From Lysobacteraceae bacterium NML07-0707 (GTDB lineage Bacteria; Pseudomonadota; Gammaproteobacteria; Xanthomonadales; Xanthomonadaceae), in NCBI GenBank assembly GCA_002798295.1, contig NWQT01000023.1, positions 1-64,000 of the forward strand: a stretch of 64,000 bases of DNA, read 5' to 3'. Below are positions 8,459 to 16,934 of this stretch, one piece after another. How positions within the stretch are numbered: position 1 is the stretch's first letter; each line of letters starts with the position of its first letter. The notes below the pieces were generated by a model. That model did no database searches. It saw nothing but the letters and a program-made list of their open reading frames with translations, and was not told the origin of the DNA. A program made the translations under genes and the position numbers.

Positions 8459-9861
8459 AGGCCGGGCATGAATACCCTGGCGGCAGGTTTCACCTGCAGG
8501 CACTGCAGGCCGGTCTTGATTTGACGGCGCTGCGCCGCGTCTGCACGCAGCGTTATCCCTTGCTCCTGACCTCCAGCGCCGCAGCATTGGAGGCTTCTGC
8601 ACGCCAGCATGCAGGCTGGGACATGTTGCTGGTAAGTGATGGTCGCAAACTGATTCAGCGCCATGATGGCGTGCTTTGCGATGAAAATGGTCAAACGCTG
8701 GCTGGCCGTTTTCTGGACGCGCTTGATGCGCTTTGGCAGGCCGAGCGCACAAGCCCGGCGCCTGCCTTGCAGGGATTGCCATTTCGCGGTGGCTGGGCGC
8801 TGTTTCTGGGCTATGAAGTGGCAGCACAAATCGAGCCGCGGCTGCGGCTGCCTGCGCCTTTGGGGCAGCTGCCGCGCGCGCAGGCTTGGCGCTGCCCGGT
8901 TGCGGTTTTGCGCAACCAGCAAAGCGGTGAAGTCTGGCTGCTTGCCGAGCCGGGTACCGATGCGCTGCGGGATGCGGTATTGGCCGATATCGCCGCCATC
9001 GGCGATTTGCCGCCGCTGCCCGGCTGGCAGCCGCCGCAGGCACTGCATGAAGATGCAGCAGCGGCCTTTACCCAGGCGGTGCAGCGGGCGCTGGATCATC
9101 TGGCCGCAGGCGATGTATTCCAGGTCAATCTCTCGCGTGGCTGGCAGGCGCAGTTTGCCCAGCCGCTGGATCCGGCATTGCTGGCGCGGCAACTGATGCA
9201 GGCCAATCCGGCGCCCTTTGCCGGCGTGCTGGCCGAGGCGAACTGGGCGCTGGTCAGTGCTTCGCCGGAGCGGCTGGTATCCATCCGCGGAGATGTGGTG
9301 GAAACCCGGCCGATTGCCGGCACCCGTCCACGCCTGCCCGGCGATGATGAAATGGCGCGTATCCAGGAGCTTATCGGCCATCCCAAGGAACGCGCCGAGC
9401 ACATCATGCTGGTGGATTTGCAGCGCAATGACCTGGGGCGGGTTGCCCAGCCGGGCACGGTGGAAGTCAATGAGCTGATGAGCGTGGAAAGCTATGCCCA
9501 TGTGCATCACATCGTCAGCAATGTGCGCGCCCGGCTTTTGCCCGGCAAAACCCCGGTGGACGTGATGGCCGCGGTCTTTCCCGGCGGCACCATCACCGGC
9601 GCACCCAAGGTGCGTTGCATGGAAATCATCGCCGAACTTGAAGGCGTCGGGCGCGGTGCCTATACCGGCGCGATGGGCTGGCTGGGGCGCGATGGCGATA
9701 TGGACTTGAACATCCTCATTCGCAGTGCCGAACTGGAGGGCGATACCCTGCGCTTTCGCACCGGGGCGGGCATCGTGATGGATTCGGAGCCACAAAAAGA
9801 GCTGGCCGAAACCCGCGCCAAGGCGCGCGGCATGCTGCGCGCGCTGGGTGTGGCCGAATGA
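8455..9861 (+). CDS. pabB: Aminodeoxychorismate synthase component I
   Basis: The 468-residue chorismate-utilising enzyme makes 4-amino-4-deoxychorismate from chorismate and ammonia for folate synthesis. The C-terminal half holds GDVFQVNLSR, PIAGTRPRLPGDDE, EHIMLVDLQRNDLGR and PGGTITGAPKVRCME. At the motif that reads PIKGT in E. coli PabB, with an active-site lysine, it has PIAGT (286-290), the form also found in anthranilate synthase. Context favours PabB, because pabC follows with an ATGA overlap and no trp genes are near. No glutaminase subunit (pabA) is in the window. Confidence 0.88.
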   Translation: MKAGHEYPGGRFHLQALQAGLDLTALRRVCTQRYPLLLTSSAAALEASARQHAGWDMLLVSDGRKLIQRHDGVLCDENGQTLAGRFLDALDALWQAERTSPAPALQGLPFRGGWALFLGYEVAAQIEPRLRLPAPLGQLPRAQAWRCPVAVLRNQQSGEVWLLAEPGTDALRDAVLADIAAIGDLPPLPGWQPPQALHEDAAAAFTQAVQRALDHLAAGDVFQVNLSRGWQAQFAQPLDPALLARQLMQANPAPFAGVLAEANWALVSASPERLVSIRGDVVETRPIAGTRPRLPGDDEMARIQELIGHPKERAEHIMLVDLQRNDLGRVAQPGTVEVNELMSVESYAHVHHIVSNVRARLLPGKTPVDVMAAVFPGGTITGAPKVRCMEIIAELEGVGRGAYTGAMGWLGRDGDMDLNILIRSAELEGDTLRFRTGAGIVMDSEPQKELAETRAKARGMLRALGVAE

Positions 9862-10673
9862 CCTGGCGGCTGTTTCAGGGCGATGCGCCGCTGGCGGCCA
9901 TCCCTGCCGATGAGCGTGGCCTGCATTATGGCGAGTCGTTGTTTGAAACCCTGCGCAGCCATCGCGGCGAGTTGCCCTGGTGGACGCAGCATTGGGCGCG
10001 GCTGGCCGCAGGCGCCGCGCGGCTGGGCTTGCCGCTGCCGGATGCGTGCCGGGTAAAAGCCGAGGCCTTGCAGTTGCTGGCCGGGCAGGAGGCCGCGCTG
10101 AAACTGCGGCTCTCGCGCAGCGGTGGCCGTGGTTATGCCGCTCCGGATGAGGGCGAGCCGCTGTGGATGCTTTCGGTGCATCCGCTACCTGCGCCGCAAG
10201 CGCCACTACGGCTGGTCTGGTGTGACACACAGCTGGGTTTGCAGCCACAGCTGGCCGGACTCAAGCATGGCAACCGGCTGGAGCAGATTCTGGCGCGGCG
10301 CGAAGTACAGCAGCAGGGCGCGGATGAAGGCCTGGTCTGTGATAGCCAGGGGCATGTCATCAGCGCCACCAGCGCCAATCTGTTCATCCTCGAAGACGGT
10401 CAATGGCATACGCCGGCGCTGCAAAGCGCCGGAGTGGCGGGTATTTGCCGGGAACATCTGCTGGATATAAGCGATGCCGCCATCAAGCAGCTAACGCGCG
10501 ATGATGTGAAAAATGCCGAGGCCGTTTTCATCTGCAATGCGCTGCGCGGCATCCAGCCGGTCAGGCAGCTGGGGGCGCAGATTTGGCCGCAGATTCATCC
10601 GGCCATTGCTACATTGCAAACCCGGCTTGCCAGTACGCATCCGGGTTTGCGCATTCATCCGGAGGCATCATGA
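9858..10673 (+). CDS. pabC: 4-amino-4-deoxychorismate lyase
   Basis: The 271-residue fold-type IV PLP enzyme eliminates pyruvate from aminodeoxychorismate to release p-aminobenzoate, completing the PabB reaction. The N-terminal motif DERGLHYGESLFETLR and the PLP lysine (about Lys136 in LKHGNRLEQILAR) are visible, as is the conserved SATSANLFI. It overlaps pabB and mltG by four bases (ATGA) at each end. Confidence 0.94.
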   Translation: MTWRLFQGDAPLAAIPADERGLHYGESLFETLRSHRGELPWWTQHWARLAAGAARLGLPLPDACRVKAEALQLLAGQEAALKLRLSRSGGRGYAAPDEGEPLWMLSVHPLPAPQAPLRLVWCDTQLGLQPQLAGLKHGNRLEQILARREVQQQGADEGLVCDSQGHVISATSANLFILEDGQWHTPALQSAGVAGICREHLLDISDAAIKQLTRDDVKNAEAVFICNALRGIQPVRQLGAQIWPQIHPAIATLQTRLASTHPGLRIHPEAS

Positions 10674-11734
10674 AAAAAGGCTGCCGCAATATTTTGGTGC
10701 TGCTGCTGTTATTGCCGCTGTTGCTGGCAGTGGCTGGCTATTACCGCCTGCATCACTTCGCCACGACTGCGCTGCCCAATTTGCGTGTGGATACCCGGGT
10801 GCAGGTGGCACGCGGCGACTCATTCCGCAGCGTGCTGGGCAAACTGCGCGCCGCAGGGGTCGATGCCGGTCATGACCTGGAATGGATGCTGCTGGCTCGA
10901 AAGGTCGGGGCGGCGGGCAAAATTCAGGTGGGCGAATACGCGCTCACCCCGGGCATCAGCCCGCAAGCGCTGCTCATCAAGATGCGCGATGGCAAAGTGG
11001 TGCGTTATCAGTTCACCCTGGTCGAAGGCTGGCGTATGCGCGATGTGCGTCGCGCCCTGCAAGGTGCGGCGCATTTGCAGCAGGAAACGGCCAGGATGAG
11101 CGATGCCGAATTGATGGTGGCCATTGGCAGGCCAGGCCAGCACCCGGAAGGGCGCTTCTTGCCAGAGACCTATCACTACAACCGTGGCGACAGTGATATC
11201 AGCGTCTTGAAACGCGCCTATGAAGCGATGGAAAAACGATTGCAAACCGCCTGGGAAGGGCGTGAGCCGGGGCTGCCACTGAAAACCCCGGACGAGCTGC
11301 TGACCCTGGCCTCGATTGTGGAAAAAGAAACCGGCGTTGCCGATGAGCGCGCCCAGATTGCCGGGGTGTTTGTGCGCCGCCTGCATATCGGCATGCGTCT
11401 GGAAACCGACCCCACCATCATCTATGGGCTGGGCGATGCCTGGAATGGCGACCTCACCTGGGCGCATCTGCGCACCGATGGTCCCTATAACACCCGCACC
11501 CGCGCCGGGCTTCCGCCCACGCCGATTGCCATGCCGGGACGTGATTCGCTACAGGCGGCCGCCCATCCGGCCGCAGGCGATGCCCTGTTCTTTGTCGCCG
11601 TGGGCGATGGCAGCGGCCGTAGCCGCTTTGCCAAAACCTATGCCGAACACCAGCGCAATGTCGCGGCCTATCTGGCCAACCGCCGTGCCGCGCAGAGCGC
11701 CGCCATGCCCGCTACGGAATCATCCAGACCATGA
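10670..11734 (+). CDS. mltG: Endolytic murein transglycosylase MltG (YceG-like)
   Basis: The 354-residue protein cleaves nascent glycan strands in the periplasm and may set strand length. It has one N-terminal membrane segment (residues 8-24, leucine-rich) and a LysM-like region. The YceG domain contains the catalytic glutamate at about 218 in LASIVEKETGVA, followed by RLETDPTIIYGLG. The frame is open further upstream, but ATG 10670 overlaps the pabC stop and yields a proper signal anchor. The pabC-mltG-tmk-holB order is widely conserved. Confidence 0.93.
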   Translation: MKKGCRNILVLLLLLPLLLAVAGYYRLHHFATTALPNLRVDTRVQVARGDSFRSVLGKLRAAGVDAGHDLEWMLLARKVGAAGKIQVGEYALTPGISPQALLIKMRDGKVVRYQFTLVEGWRMRDVRRALQGAAHLQQETARMSDAELMVAIGRPGQHPEGRFLPETYHYNRGDSDISVLKRAYEAMEKRLQTAWEGREPGLPLKTPDELLTLASIVEKETGVADERAQIAGVFVRRLHIGMRLETDPTIIYGLGDAWNGDLTWAHLRTDGPYNTRTRAGLPPTPIAMPGRDSLQAAAHPAAGDALFFVAVGDGSGRSRFAKTYAEHQRNVAAYLANRRAAQSAAMPATESSRP

Positions 11735-12369
11735 TGCCAACCATTGCTAACCACCCACGTTTTGTCAGTATCGAAGGCGGCGAAGGCGCAGGCAAAAGCA
11801 CAGTGATTGGTGCCCTGGCCGAAGCGCTGCGCGCCCGTGGCGAGCGTGTGGTGCAGAGCCGTGAGCCGGGCGGTACGCGGCTTGCAGAAAAAATCCGCCA
11901 GCTGCTGCTCGACCCCGAACATGAGCCCGCCAGCGCACATGCCGAGCTGTTGCTGATGTTTGCCGCACGCAGCCAGCATGTCGAGCAGCATATTCGCCCG
12001 GCACTGCAATCCGGCGCCTGGGTGCTGTGCGACCGCTTCACCGACTCCAGCTATGCCTATCAGGGCGCCGGCCGCGGAGTATCGCTGTCGCTGATTGAAA
12101 CCCTGGAGCGTGAAGTGGTCGGTATCCAGCCTGGCTTGACCTTCCTGCTGGATCTGGATGTGGCCGCAGGCCGTGCGCGTACCCGCCTGCGCGGCGGCGC
12201 GCCCGACCGCATCGAACGCGAGCAGGATGCCTTTTTCGAGCGTGTGCGTGAAGGCTTTTTGCAGCGCGCATGGCTGCAACCCGAGCGCTTTTGCGTGATC
12301 GATGCCTCGCGCAGCGCGGCACAGGTCGCCGCCGCCGCAGTGGCAGCGCTGGAGGCGTACTGGACATGA
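11731..12369 (+). CDS. tmk: Thymidylate kinase
   Basis: The 212-residue kinase phosphorylates dTMP to dTDP, an essential step for DNA precursors. It has the P-loop GGEGAGKST (16-24), the substrate-binding DRFTDSSYAYQG and a lid-region arginine set in RTRLRGGAPDR. REPGGTRLAEKIR matches the family dTMP-binding motif. It overlaps mltG upstream and holB downstream by ATGA. Confidence 0.96.
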   Translation: MMPTIANHPRFVSIEGGEGAGKSTVIGALAEALRARGERVVQSREPGGTRLAEKIRQLLLDPEHEPASAHAELLLMFAARSQHVEQHIRPALQSGAWVLCDRFTDSSYAYQGAGRGVSLSLIETLEREVVGIQPGLTFLLDLDVAAGRARTRLRGGAPDRIEREQDAFFERVREGFLQRAWLQPERFCVIDASRSAAQVAAAAVAALEAYWT

Positions 12370-13400
12370 ACCTTGCTCCCTGGCAGCAACGCATTTACCA
12401 GCAGGCCGCGGATGCACTTGACCAGGCGCGCCTGCCGCACGCCTTGCTGTTTGCAGGCCCGGCGCGGCTTGGCAAACGTCAGGTGGCGGAAAAACTGGCG
12501 CGCCGGGTGCTTTGCCTTGAGCGCCGCGCGGGCGAGGAAGCCTGCGGACAATGCCGCAGCTGCCAGCTGTTCGACAGCCGCAGGCAATGGACGCGCAGCA
12601 ATGACAAGGGCGAATTGAGCGAAATGCCCGAAACCCGTCCCGATGGCGAGCTGGTCCATCCATTTGGCCATAGCGCCCACCCGGATGTGCAGTTCATCGG
12701 CCAGAGCTGGAATGAAAAAATCAGCCCGCCGAAGATGCGCGGCGAGATCGTCATCGAGCAAATCCGGCAGATGTCGGAAAAACTGGCGCTGACATCGCAG
12801 TACGGCGTGCATCAGGTGGCGCTGCTGGACCCGGCCGATGCCATCAACCACGCGGCGGCCAATGCACTGCTGAAAACCCTGGAAGAACCCCAGCCGGGGC
12901 GCTTCATCTGGCTCATCAGCGCCGAACCGGCGCGGCTGCCCGCCACTATCCGCAGCCGCACCCAGAAACTGGAATTTCGCCTGCCCGCGCAGGCCGAAGC
13001 CCTGCAATGGCTCATCGCCCGGGGTCACAGCCAGAGTGATGCCGAAAATGCCCTTGCCATCGCCCGTGGTCATCCCGGCCTTGCCGACCAGTGGCTCGGC
13101 AATGGCGTTTTGGCCCTGCGCACCGAAGTGGCCGAAGCCCTGCAAAACCTGCGCCGCGATGCCAGCGCCATCAGCGCCCTGGCACAGCAATGGGTGGCCG
13201 ATGAAAACGCCGCACAACGGCTGTCATTTGCGGCGGATATTGCCTTGCAGGCGGCCAGCAAAGCCGATGCCGAACGCATCAAGAAACTCGCGCACTGGTT
13301 TGATGAGGCCAACCAATGCCGCAACCTGCTGCGCACCCCCATCCGCGCTGACCTGGCCGTGCTGGCGCTGTTGCAGAACTGGCACGCCCTCTGGCGCTGA
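12366..13400 (+). CDS. holB: DNA polymerase III subunit delta'
   Basis: The 344-residue clamp-loader subunit works with gamma/tau and delta to load the sliding clamp. It shows the AAA+ fold with a degenerate nucleotide site (GPARLGKRQ, 31-39). The zinc module has Cys50, Cys60, Cys63 and Cys66 in CLERRAGEEACGQCRSCQ, and there is an EEPQPGRFIWLIS sensor region. The start at 12366 overlaps the tmk stop. In relatives pilZ and tatD often follow; here an ABC transporter operon follows after 126 bases. Confidence 0.93.
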   Translation: MNLAPWQQRIYQQAADALDQARLPHALLFAGPARLGKRQVAEKLARRVLCLERRAGEEACGQCRSCQLFDSRRQWTRSNDKGELSEMPETRPDGELVHPFGHSAHPDVQFIGQSWNEKISPPKMRGEIVIEQIRQMSEKLALTSQYGVHQVALLDPADAINHAAANALLKTLEEPQPGRFIWLISAEPARLPATIRSRTQKLEFRLPAQAEALQWLIARGHSQSDAENALAIARGHPGLADQWLGNGVLALRTEVAEALQNLRRDASAISALAQQWVADENAAQRLSFAADIALQAASKADAERIKKLAHWFDEANQCRNLLRTPIRADLAVLALLQNWHALWR

Positions 13401-13431
13401 AACTAACGGCGTCTGCGGCTGCGCGTACATC

Positions 13432-13443
13432 TGACATTTGTCA
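13432..13443. promoter_or_regulatory. Palindromic candidate operator of the ABC-2 / DesKR-like operon
   Basis: TGACATTTGTCA is a 12-base palindrome located 84 bases before the ABC ATPase start codon, inside the only intergenic gap of this region. It could be a site for the LuxR-type regulator encoded at the operon's end. No binding evidence is visible. Confidence 0.4.
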
Positions 13444-13526
13444 TGCGTCAGGCCTGTGCTTTGCCACTGCCGTTTTGGGGCTGATGCCCGCAAGCTGTCG
13501 CCATCATCGGCAACGAGGGCAGGACG

Positions 13527-14420
13527 ATGGCGCAAGTTTTGGCGCAGCTTGAGTCAGTACATAGGCATTATGGCGCGGTGCGCGCCTTGAGAGGGCTGGA
13601 TGCAGCGCTGCATTCCGGTGAAGTGCTGGCGGTACTGGGGCGCAATGGCGCGGGCAAGAGCACCGCGATTGCACTGTGGCTGGGGCTTGCGCGTGCGCAA
13701 TCGGGCTGGGTGCAGCTGTTTGGAAAAGCGCCCGGCGCGCTGGCGCAGCGCCGCCGTATCGGCGTGATGCTGCAAAGCGCGAGCCTGCCGGAAGCCTCCA
13801 CCGTAGAGGAATTGCTGCAAGTGACTTGCGCCTGTTACCCGCAGCCGATGGCGCTGGATGCGTGCATGCGTCTGGCCGGGCTGGAAGGCTTGGCAGGGCG
13901 CCGTTACCAGCAGCTTTCCGGCGGTCAGCAACGCCGGGTGCAGTTTGCCCTGGCGCTGTGTGGCGATCCGGAGGTGTTGTTTCTGGATGAGCCGACTACC
14001 GGACTGGATATCGATGCGCGCAGCCGTTTGTGGGCAACCATCGGTCAGTTGCGCCAGCGCGGCAAGGCCATCGTGCTGACCACGCATTATCTGGAGGAAG
14101 CCGAAACGCTGGCCGACCGCGTGCTGGTTTTGGAGGCTGGCCAGGTGCTGGCCGAAGGTACGGTGGATGCAATCCGCAGCCAGGTGGCCTTGCAAAAAAT
14201 CCGCTGCCGCAGTGGTCTGGATAGCGCCGATGTCGCAGCTTGGCCGGAAGTAGTGGATGCCTGCCGCGACGAGGCCGGGCAGCTACTCATCACCACGACT
14301 GATGCGTTGCGCTTGCTGCCGCGGCTGATGGCCGCCGACAGCACGCTGGCGGCGCTGGAAGTCACCCGGCCAAGCCTTGCCGATGCTTTTCTGGCTTTGA
14401 CTCAGGAGCCGCAAGAATGA
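13527..14420 (+). CDS. ABC transporter ATP-binding protein (ABC-2 type exporter)
   Basis: The 297-residue ATPase powers the membrane subunit encoded next. It has Walker A GRNGAGKST (38-46), signature LSGGQ (130-134), Walker B VLFLDEPTTGLD (Glu155) and the H-loop TTHYLEEAE. It resembles the drug or lipid exporter ATPases (YvfR/LnrL-like) that are often genetically linked to DesK/DesR-type sensors. The substrate is unknown. It overlaps the permease gene by four bases. Confidence 0.88.
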   Translation: MAQVLAQLESVHRHYGAVRALRGLDAALHSGEVLAVLGRNGAGKSTAIALWLGLARAQSGWVQLFGKAPGALAQRRRIGVMLQSASLPEASTVEELLQVTCACYPQPMALDACMRLAGLEGLAGRRYQQLSGGQQRRVQFALALCGDPEVLFLDEPTTGLDIDARSRLWATIGQLRQRGKAIVLTTHYLEEAETLADRVLVLEAGQVLAEGTVDAIRSQVALQKIRCRSGLDSADVAAWPEVVDACRDEAGQLLITTTDALRLLPRLMAADSTLAALEVTRPSLADAFLALTQEPQE

Positions 14421-15181
14421 AGGTCATGACACACGGTACTGCCCGGGTATCGCTGCCGCGTATCCACTGGCTGGAGTTCATCAACGAATGCCGGCGCAGC
14501 TTTCGCACGCCGTCCTATTACCTGCCAACCCTGCTGTTCCCGCTGTGCTTTTTTCTGATGTTCGCGGTGATTCTGGGCAAGGGCAGCGCCAGTGCTACCG
14601 CCTATATGCTGGCCAATTACGGCGTGTTCGGCGCGGCGATGGCGGCCTTGTTCGGCGTTGGGCTGGGTATTGCCAGCGAGCGCGAAAATGGCCTGATGCG
14701 GCTGCGCCGGGTGATGCCGATGCCAATGTCGGCGCTGCTGCTTGCCAAGCTGGGCGCGGCGATGCTGTTTGCGCTCATCATCAGCCTGCTGATGCAGATG
14801 CTGACGCTGCTGTTGACCGAGGCGACATTGACGCTGGTGCAATCGCTGCGGCTGCTGCTGGTGCATACCTTGGGTGCCCTGCCGTTTGCGGCCTTGGGCG
14901 TGTTCTTGGGCACGCTTGCCGGTGCCAATGGCGCGGTGGCCATCATCAAACTGGTGTTTTTGCCAATGGCGTTTTTATCCGGCCTGTGGATGCTGCTGTC
15001 GATGCTGCCCGCCTGGGTGGCCGATGCCGCGCCACTGTGGCCGCTGTATCACCTGGCGCAATTGGCGTTGATGGCGTTGGGCTGGGACGGTGGCAAGTCC
15101 GGCTGGCTGCATGCGGGGGTATTGTTGTTGACCACCGTGGTGTTTGCGCTGCCGGCTATCCGCCGCCTGCACATGCGCTAG
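14417..15181 (+). CDS. ABC-2 type transporter permease
   Basis: The 254-residue integral membrane protein has about six hydrophobic segments (for example PTLLFPLCFFLMFAVIL, ALIISLLMQMLTLLL, LVFLPMAFLSGLWMLLSML). This fits an ABC-2 permease working with the preceding ATPase. The central SERENGLMRLRRVMPMP loop is typical of this family. It is followed after 11 bases by the sensor kinase, so exporter and sensor are probably one transcript. Confidence 0.85.
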   Translation: MKVMTHGTARVSLPRIHWLEFINECRRSFRTPSYYLPTLLFPLCFFLMFAVILGKGSASATAYMLANYGVFGAAMAALFGVGLGIASERENGLMRLRRVMPMPMSALLLAKLGAAMLFALIISLLMQMLTLLLTEATLTLVQSLRLLLVHTLGALPFAALGVFLGTLAGANGAVAIIKLVFLPMAFLSGLWMLLSMLPAWVADAAPLWPLYHLAQLALMALGWDGGKSGWLHAGVLLLTTVVFALPAIRRLHMR

Positions 15182-15192
15182 GCTTGCCAGCG

Positions 15193-16332
15193 ATGAAACG
15201 CGCGCTTGCTACCCGCCTGCACAACTACACCGCCCGGCATGGCTGGGAGCCACTGCTGAGCCTGGCTTATCTGGCATTCCTGTTTGTACCGCTGCTGATG
15301 CGAGGCTTGAGTGATCGCGATGACTGGGCGCGGTTGCCGTTCCATGCGGGTGCGACCTGGCTGTCCGTCAGCCTGTTCTTGCCGCTGTACTTTTGTGTGC
15401 TGCATGCGGGCAGACGTTTCCAGCCGTGGGCACTGGTCGGCATTTTTGCCCTCGGTATCGGCTTGCTGCCTTGGAATGCGTTTGCCAATACCTATGTGAT
15501 TTATGCCGGGGCGCTGCTGATTTATCTGCATGGCGGCCTGCGCGGCAAATTGGCAGCGCTTTTGCTGATGCAGCTTATCTATGGCGCATGGGTATGGCGC
15601 CATTACTTGCCGCAATGGGCGGGGCTGCATATCGGCATGGTGGCTTTGCTCAGTGTCACGATTTTTTACTTCAACTATCTGGAGCAGCAGCGCCAGCGCG
15701 AGCAGGCGGCGCTGAAGCTGACTCAAGATGAAGTGCGCAGGCTGGCCAGCATGGCCGAGCGCGAACGCATTGGCCGCGACCTGCACGACAGCCTGGGGCA
15801 AACGCTGTCCACCGTGGCTCTGAAGGCCGAACTGGCACAGCGCTTGGCTGACAAGGACAGCCATGCGGCCGCCGGACAAATGCAGCAGGTGGCGGCCATC
15901 GCTCGCGATGCGCTCACCCAGATGCGCGAAGCAGTCAGCGGCATGCGCAGTGCGATGCTGGCGGCGGAACTGGCCTCGGCGAAAATCCTGCTGGAAATGG
16001 AAGGCATCCAGATGCAAAGCCAAATGCAAGAATTGCCGCTCACTCCCGGGCATGAAACCGCGCTGGCCTTGGCGCTGCGCGAGGCGATTACCAATGTGCA
16101 GCGCCATGCTCGCGCCGAAAAGGTCAGCGTGCGGCTTGAGCATGACGCGCCCAATCGGCAGGTGGTGATGAGCATTGCCGATGACGGGCGCGGCGGAGCC
16201 ACGCCGCGTGGCACAGGTCTGGCCGGCATGGCCGAGCGCATCGAGGCATTGGGCGGATGTTTGCAGATTGAGTCGGCAAAGGGGCAGGGCACGCGCCTGC
16301 GCCTGAAGCTGCCGCTGGAGGCTATCGCATGA
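15193..16332 (+). CDS. DesK-like sensor histidine kinase
   Basis: The 379-residue protein has about five N-terminal membrane segments (residues 20-150) and a short coiled linker. A HisKA_3 dimerisation helix carries His198 in RIGRDLHDSLGQTLS, and the HATPase domain ends GTGLAGMAERIEALGG. This architecture matches DesK, a thermosensor or membrane-fluidity sensor, but its relatives also sense antibiotics that disturb membranes. The ATG at 15193 is chosen because the frame upstream of it lies inside the permease gene. It overlaps the regulator gene by four bases. Confidence 0.87.
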   Translation: MKRALATRLHNYTARHGWEPLLSLAYLAFLFVPLLMRGLSDRDDWARLPFHAGATWLSVSLFLPLYFCVLHAGRRFQPWALVGIFALGIGLLPWNAFANTYVIYAGALLIYLHGGLRGKLAALLLMQLIYGAWVWRHYLPQWAGLHIGMVALLSVTIFYFNYLEQQRQREQAALKLTQDEVRRLASMAERERIGRDLHDSLGQTLSTVALKAELAQRLADKDSHAAAGQMQQVAAIARDALTQMREAVSGMRSAMLAAELASAKILLEMEGIQMQSQMQELPLTPGHETALALALREAITNVQRHARAEKVSVRLEHDAPNRQVVMSIADDGRGGATPRGTGLAGMAERIEALGGCLQIESAKGQGTRLRLKLPLEAIA

Positions 16333-16931
16333 TGCGCGTGCTGCTGGCCGAAGACCAAACCCTGCTGCGCGAGGCGATGGCGGCATTATTGAGTTTGGAG
16401 CCGGATATCGAAGTCGTCGCCAGTGTGGCCGATGGCGAAGCCGCTTGGCAGGCGCTGCAAACCCAAGCGGTGGATATCGTGCTCACCGATATCGAGATGC
16501 CGGGACTTTCCGGTTTGGCGCTTGCCCAGCGCATCGCGGAAAACCGTTTGCCAGTAAAAGTGGTCATCGTCACCACCTTCGCACGGGCAGGTTTTTTACG
16601 CCGCGCACTGGCGGCCGGGGTGCAGGGCTATTTACTCAAAGACGCGCCAATGGAGCGGCTGACCGAAGCCTTGCGCCGTGTCATGCAAGGCCAGCGCAGC
16701 ATCGACCCGCAACTGGCGCTGGAAGCCTGGCAGGAGCCTGACCCGCTGACTGAGCGCGAGCGGCAAATCCTGCGCATGGCAGGGGAGGGCTTGAGCAACA
16801 AACTCATTGCCCGCGAGCTGAACCTCTCGCCCGGTACGGTGCGCAATTACCTGTCGGAAGCCATCAACAAACTGGGGGTGGGCAACCGCGTCGAGGCTTA
16901 TCGGCTGGCATGGCAGAAAGGCTGGTTGTAG
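16329..16931 (+). CDS. DesR-like response regulator (NarL/LuxR family)
   Basis: The 200-residue regulator pairs with the preceding kinase. The receiver domain has the phospho-acceptor Asp54 in VLTDIEMPG and Lys104 in GYLLKDAP. The C-terminal LuxR-type HTH reads LTERERQILRMAGEGLSNKLIARELNLSPGTVRNYLSEAI without gaps. A likely target is its own exporter operon, through the palindrome at 13432-13443. No fatty acid desaturase gene, the classic DesR target, is nearby. Confidence 0.88.
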   Translation: MMRVLLAEDQTLLREAMAALLSLEPDIEVVASVADGEAAWQALQTQAVDIVLTDIEMPGLSGLALAQRIAENRLPVKVVIVTTFARAGFLRRALAAGVQGYLLKDAPMERLTEALRRVMQGQRSIDPQLALEAWQEPDPLTERERQILRMAGEGLSNKLIARELNLSPGTVRNYLSEAINKLGVGNRVEAYRLAWQKGWL

Positions 16932-16934
16932 GCC

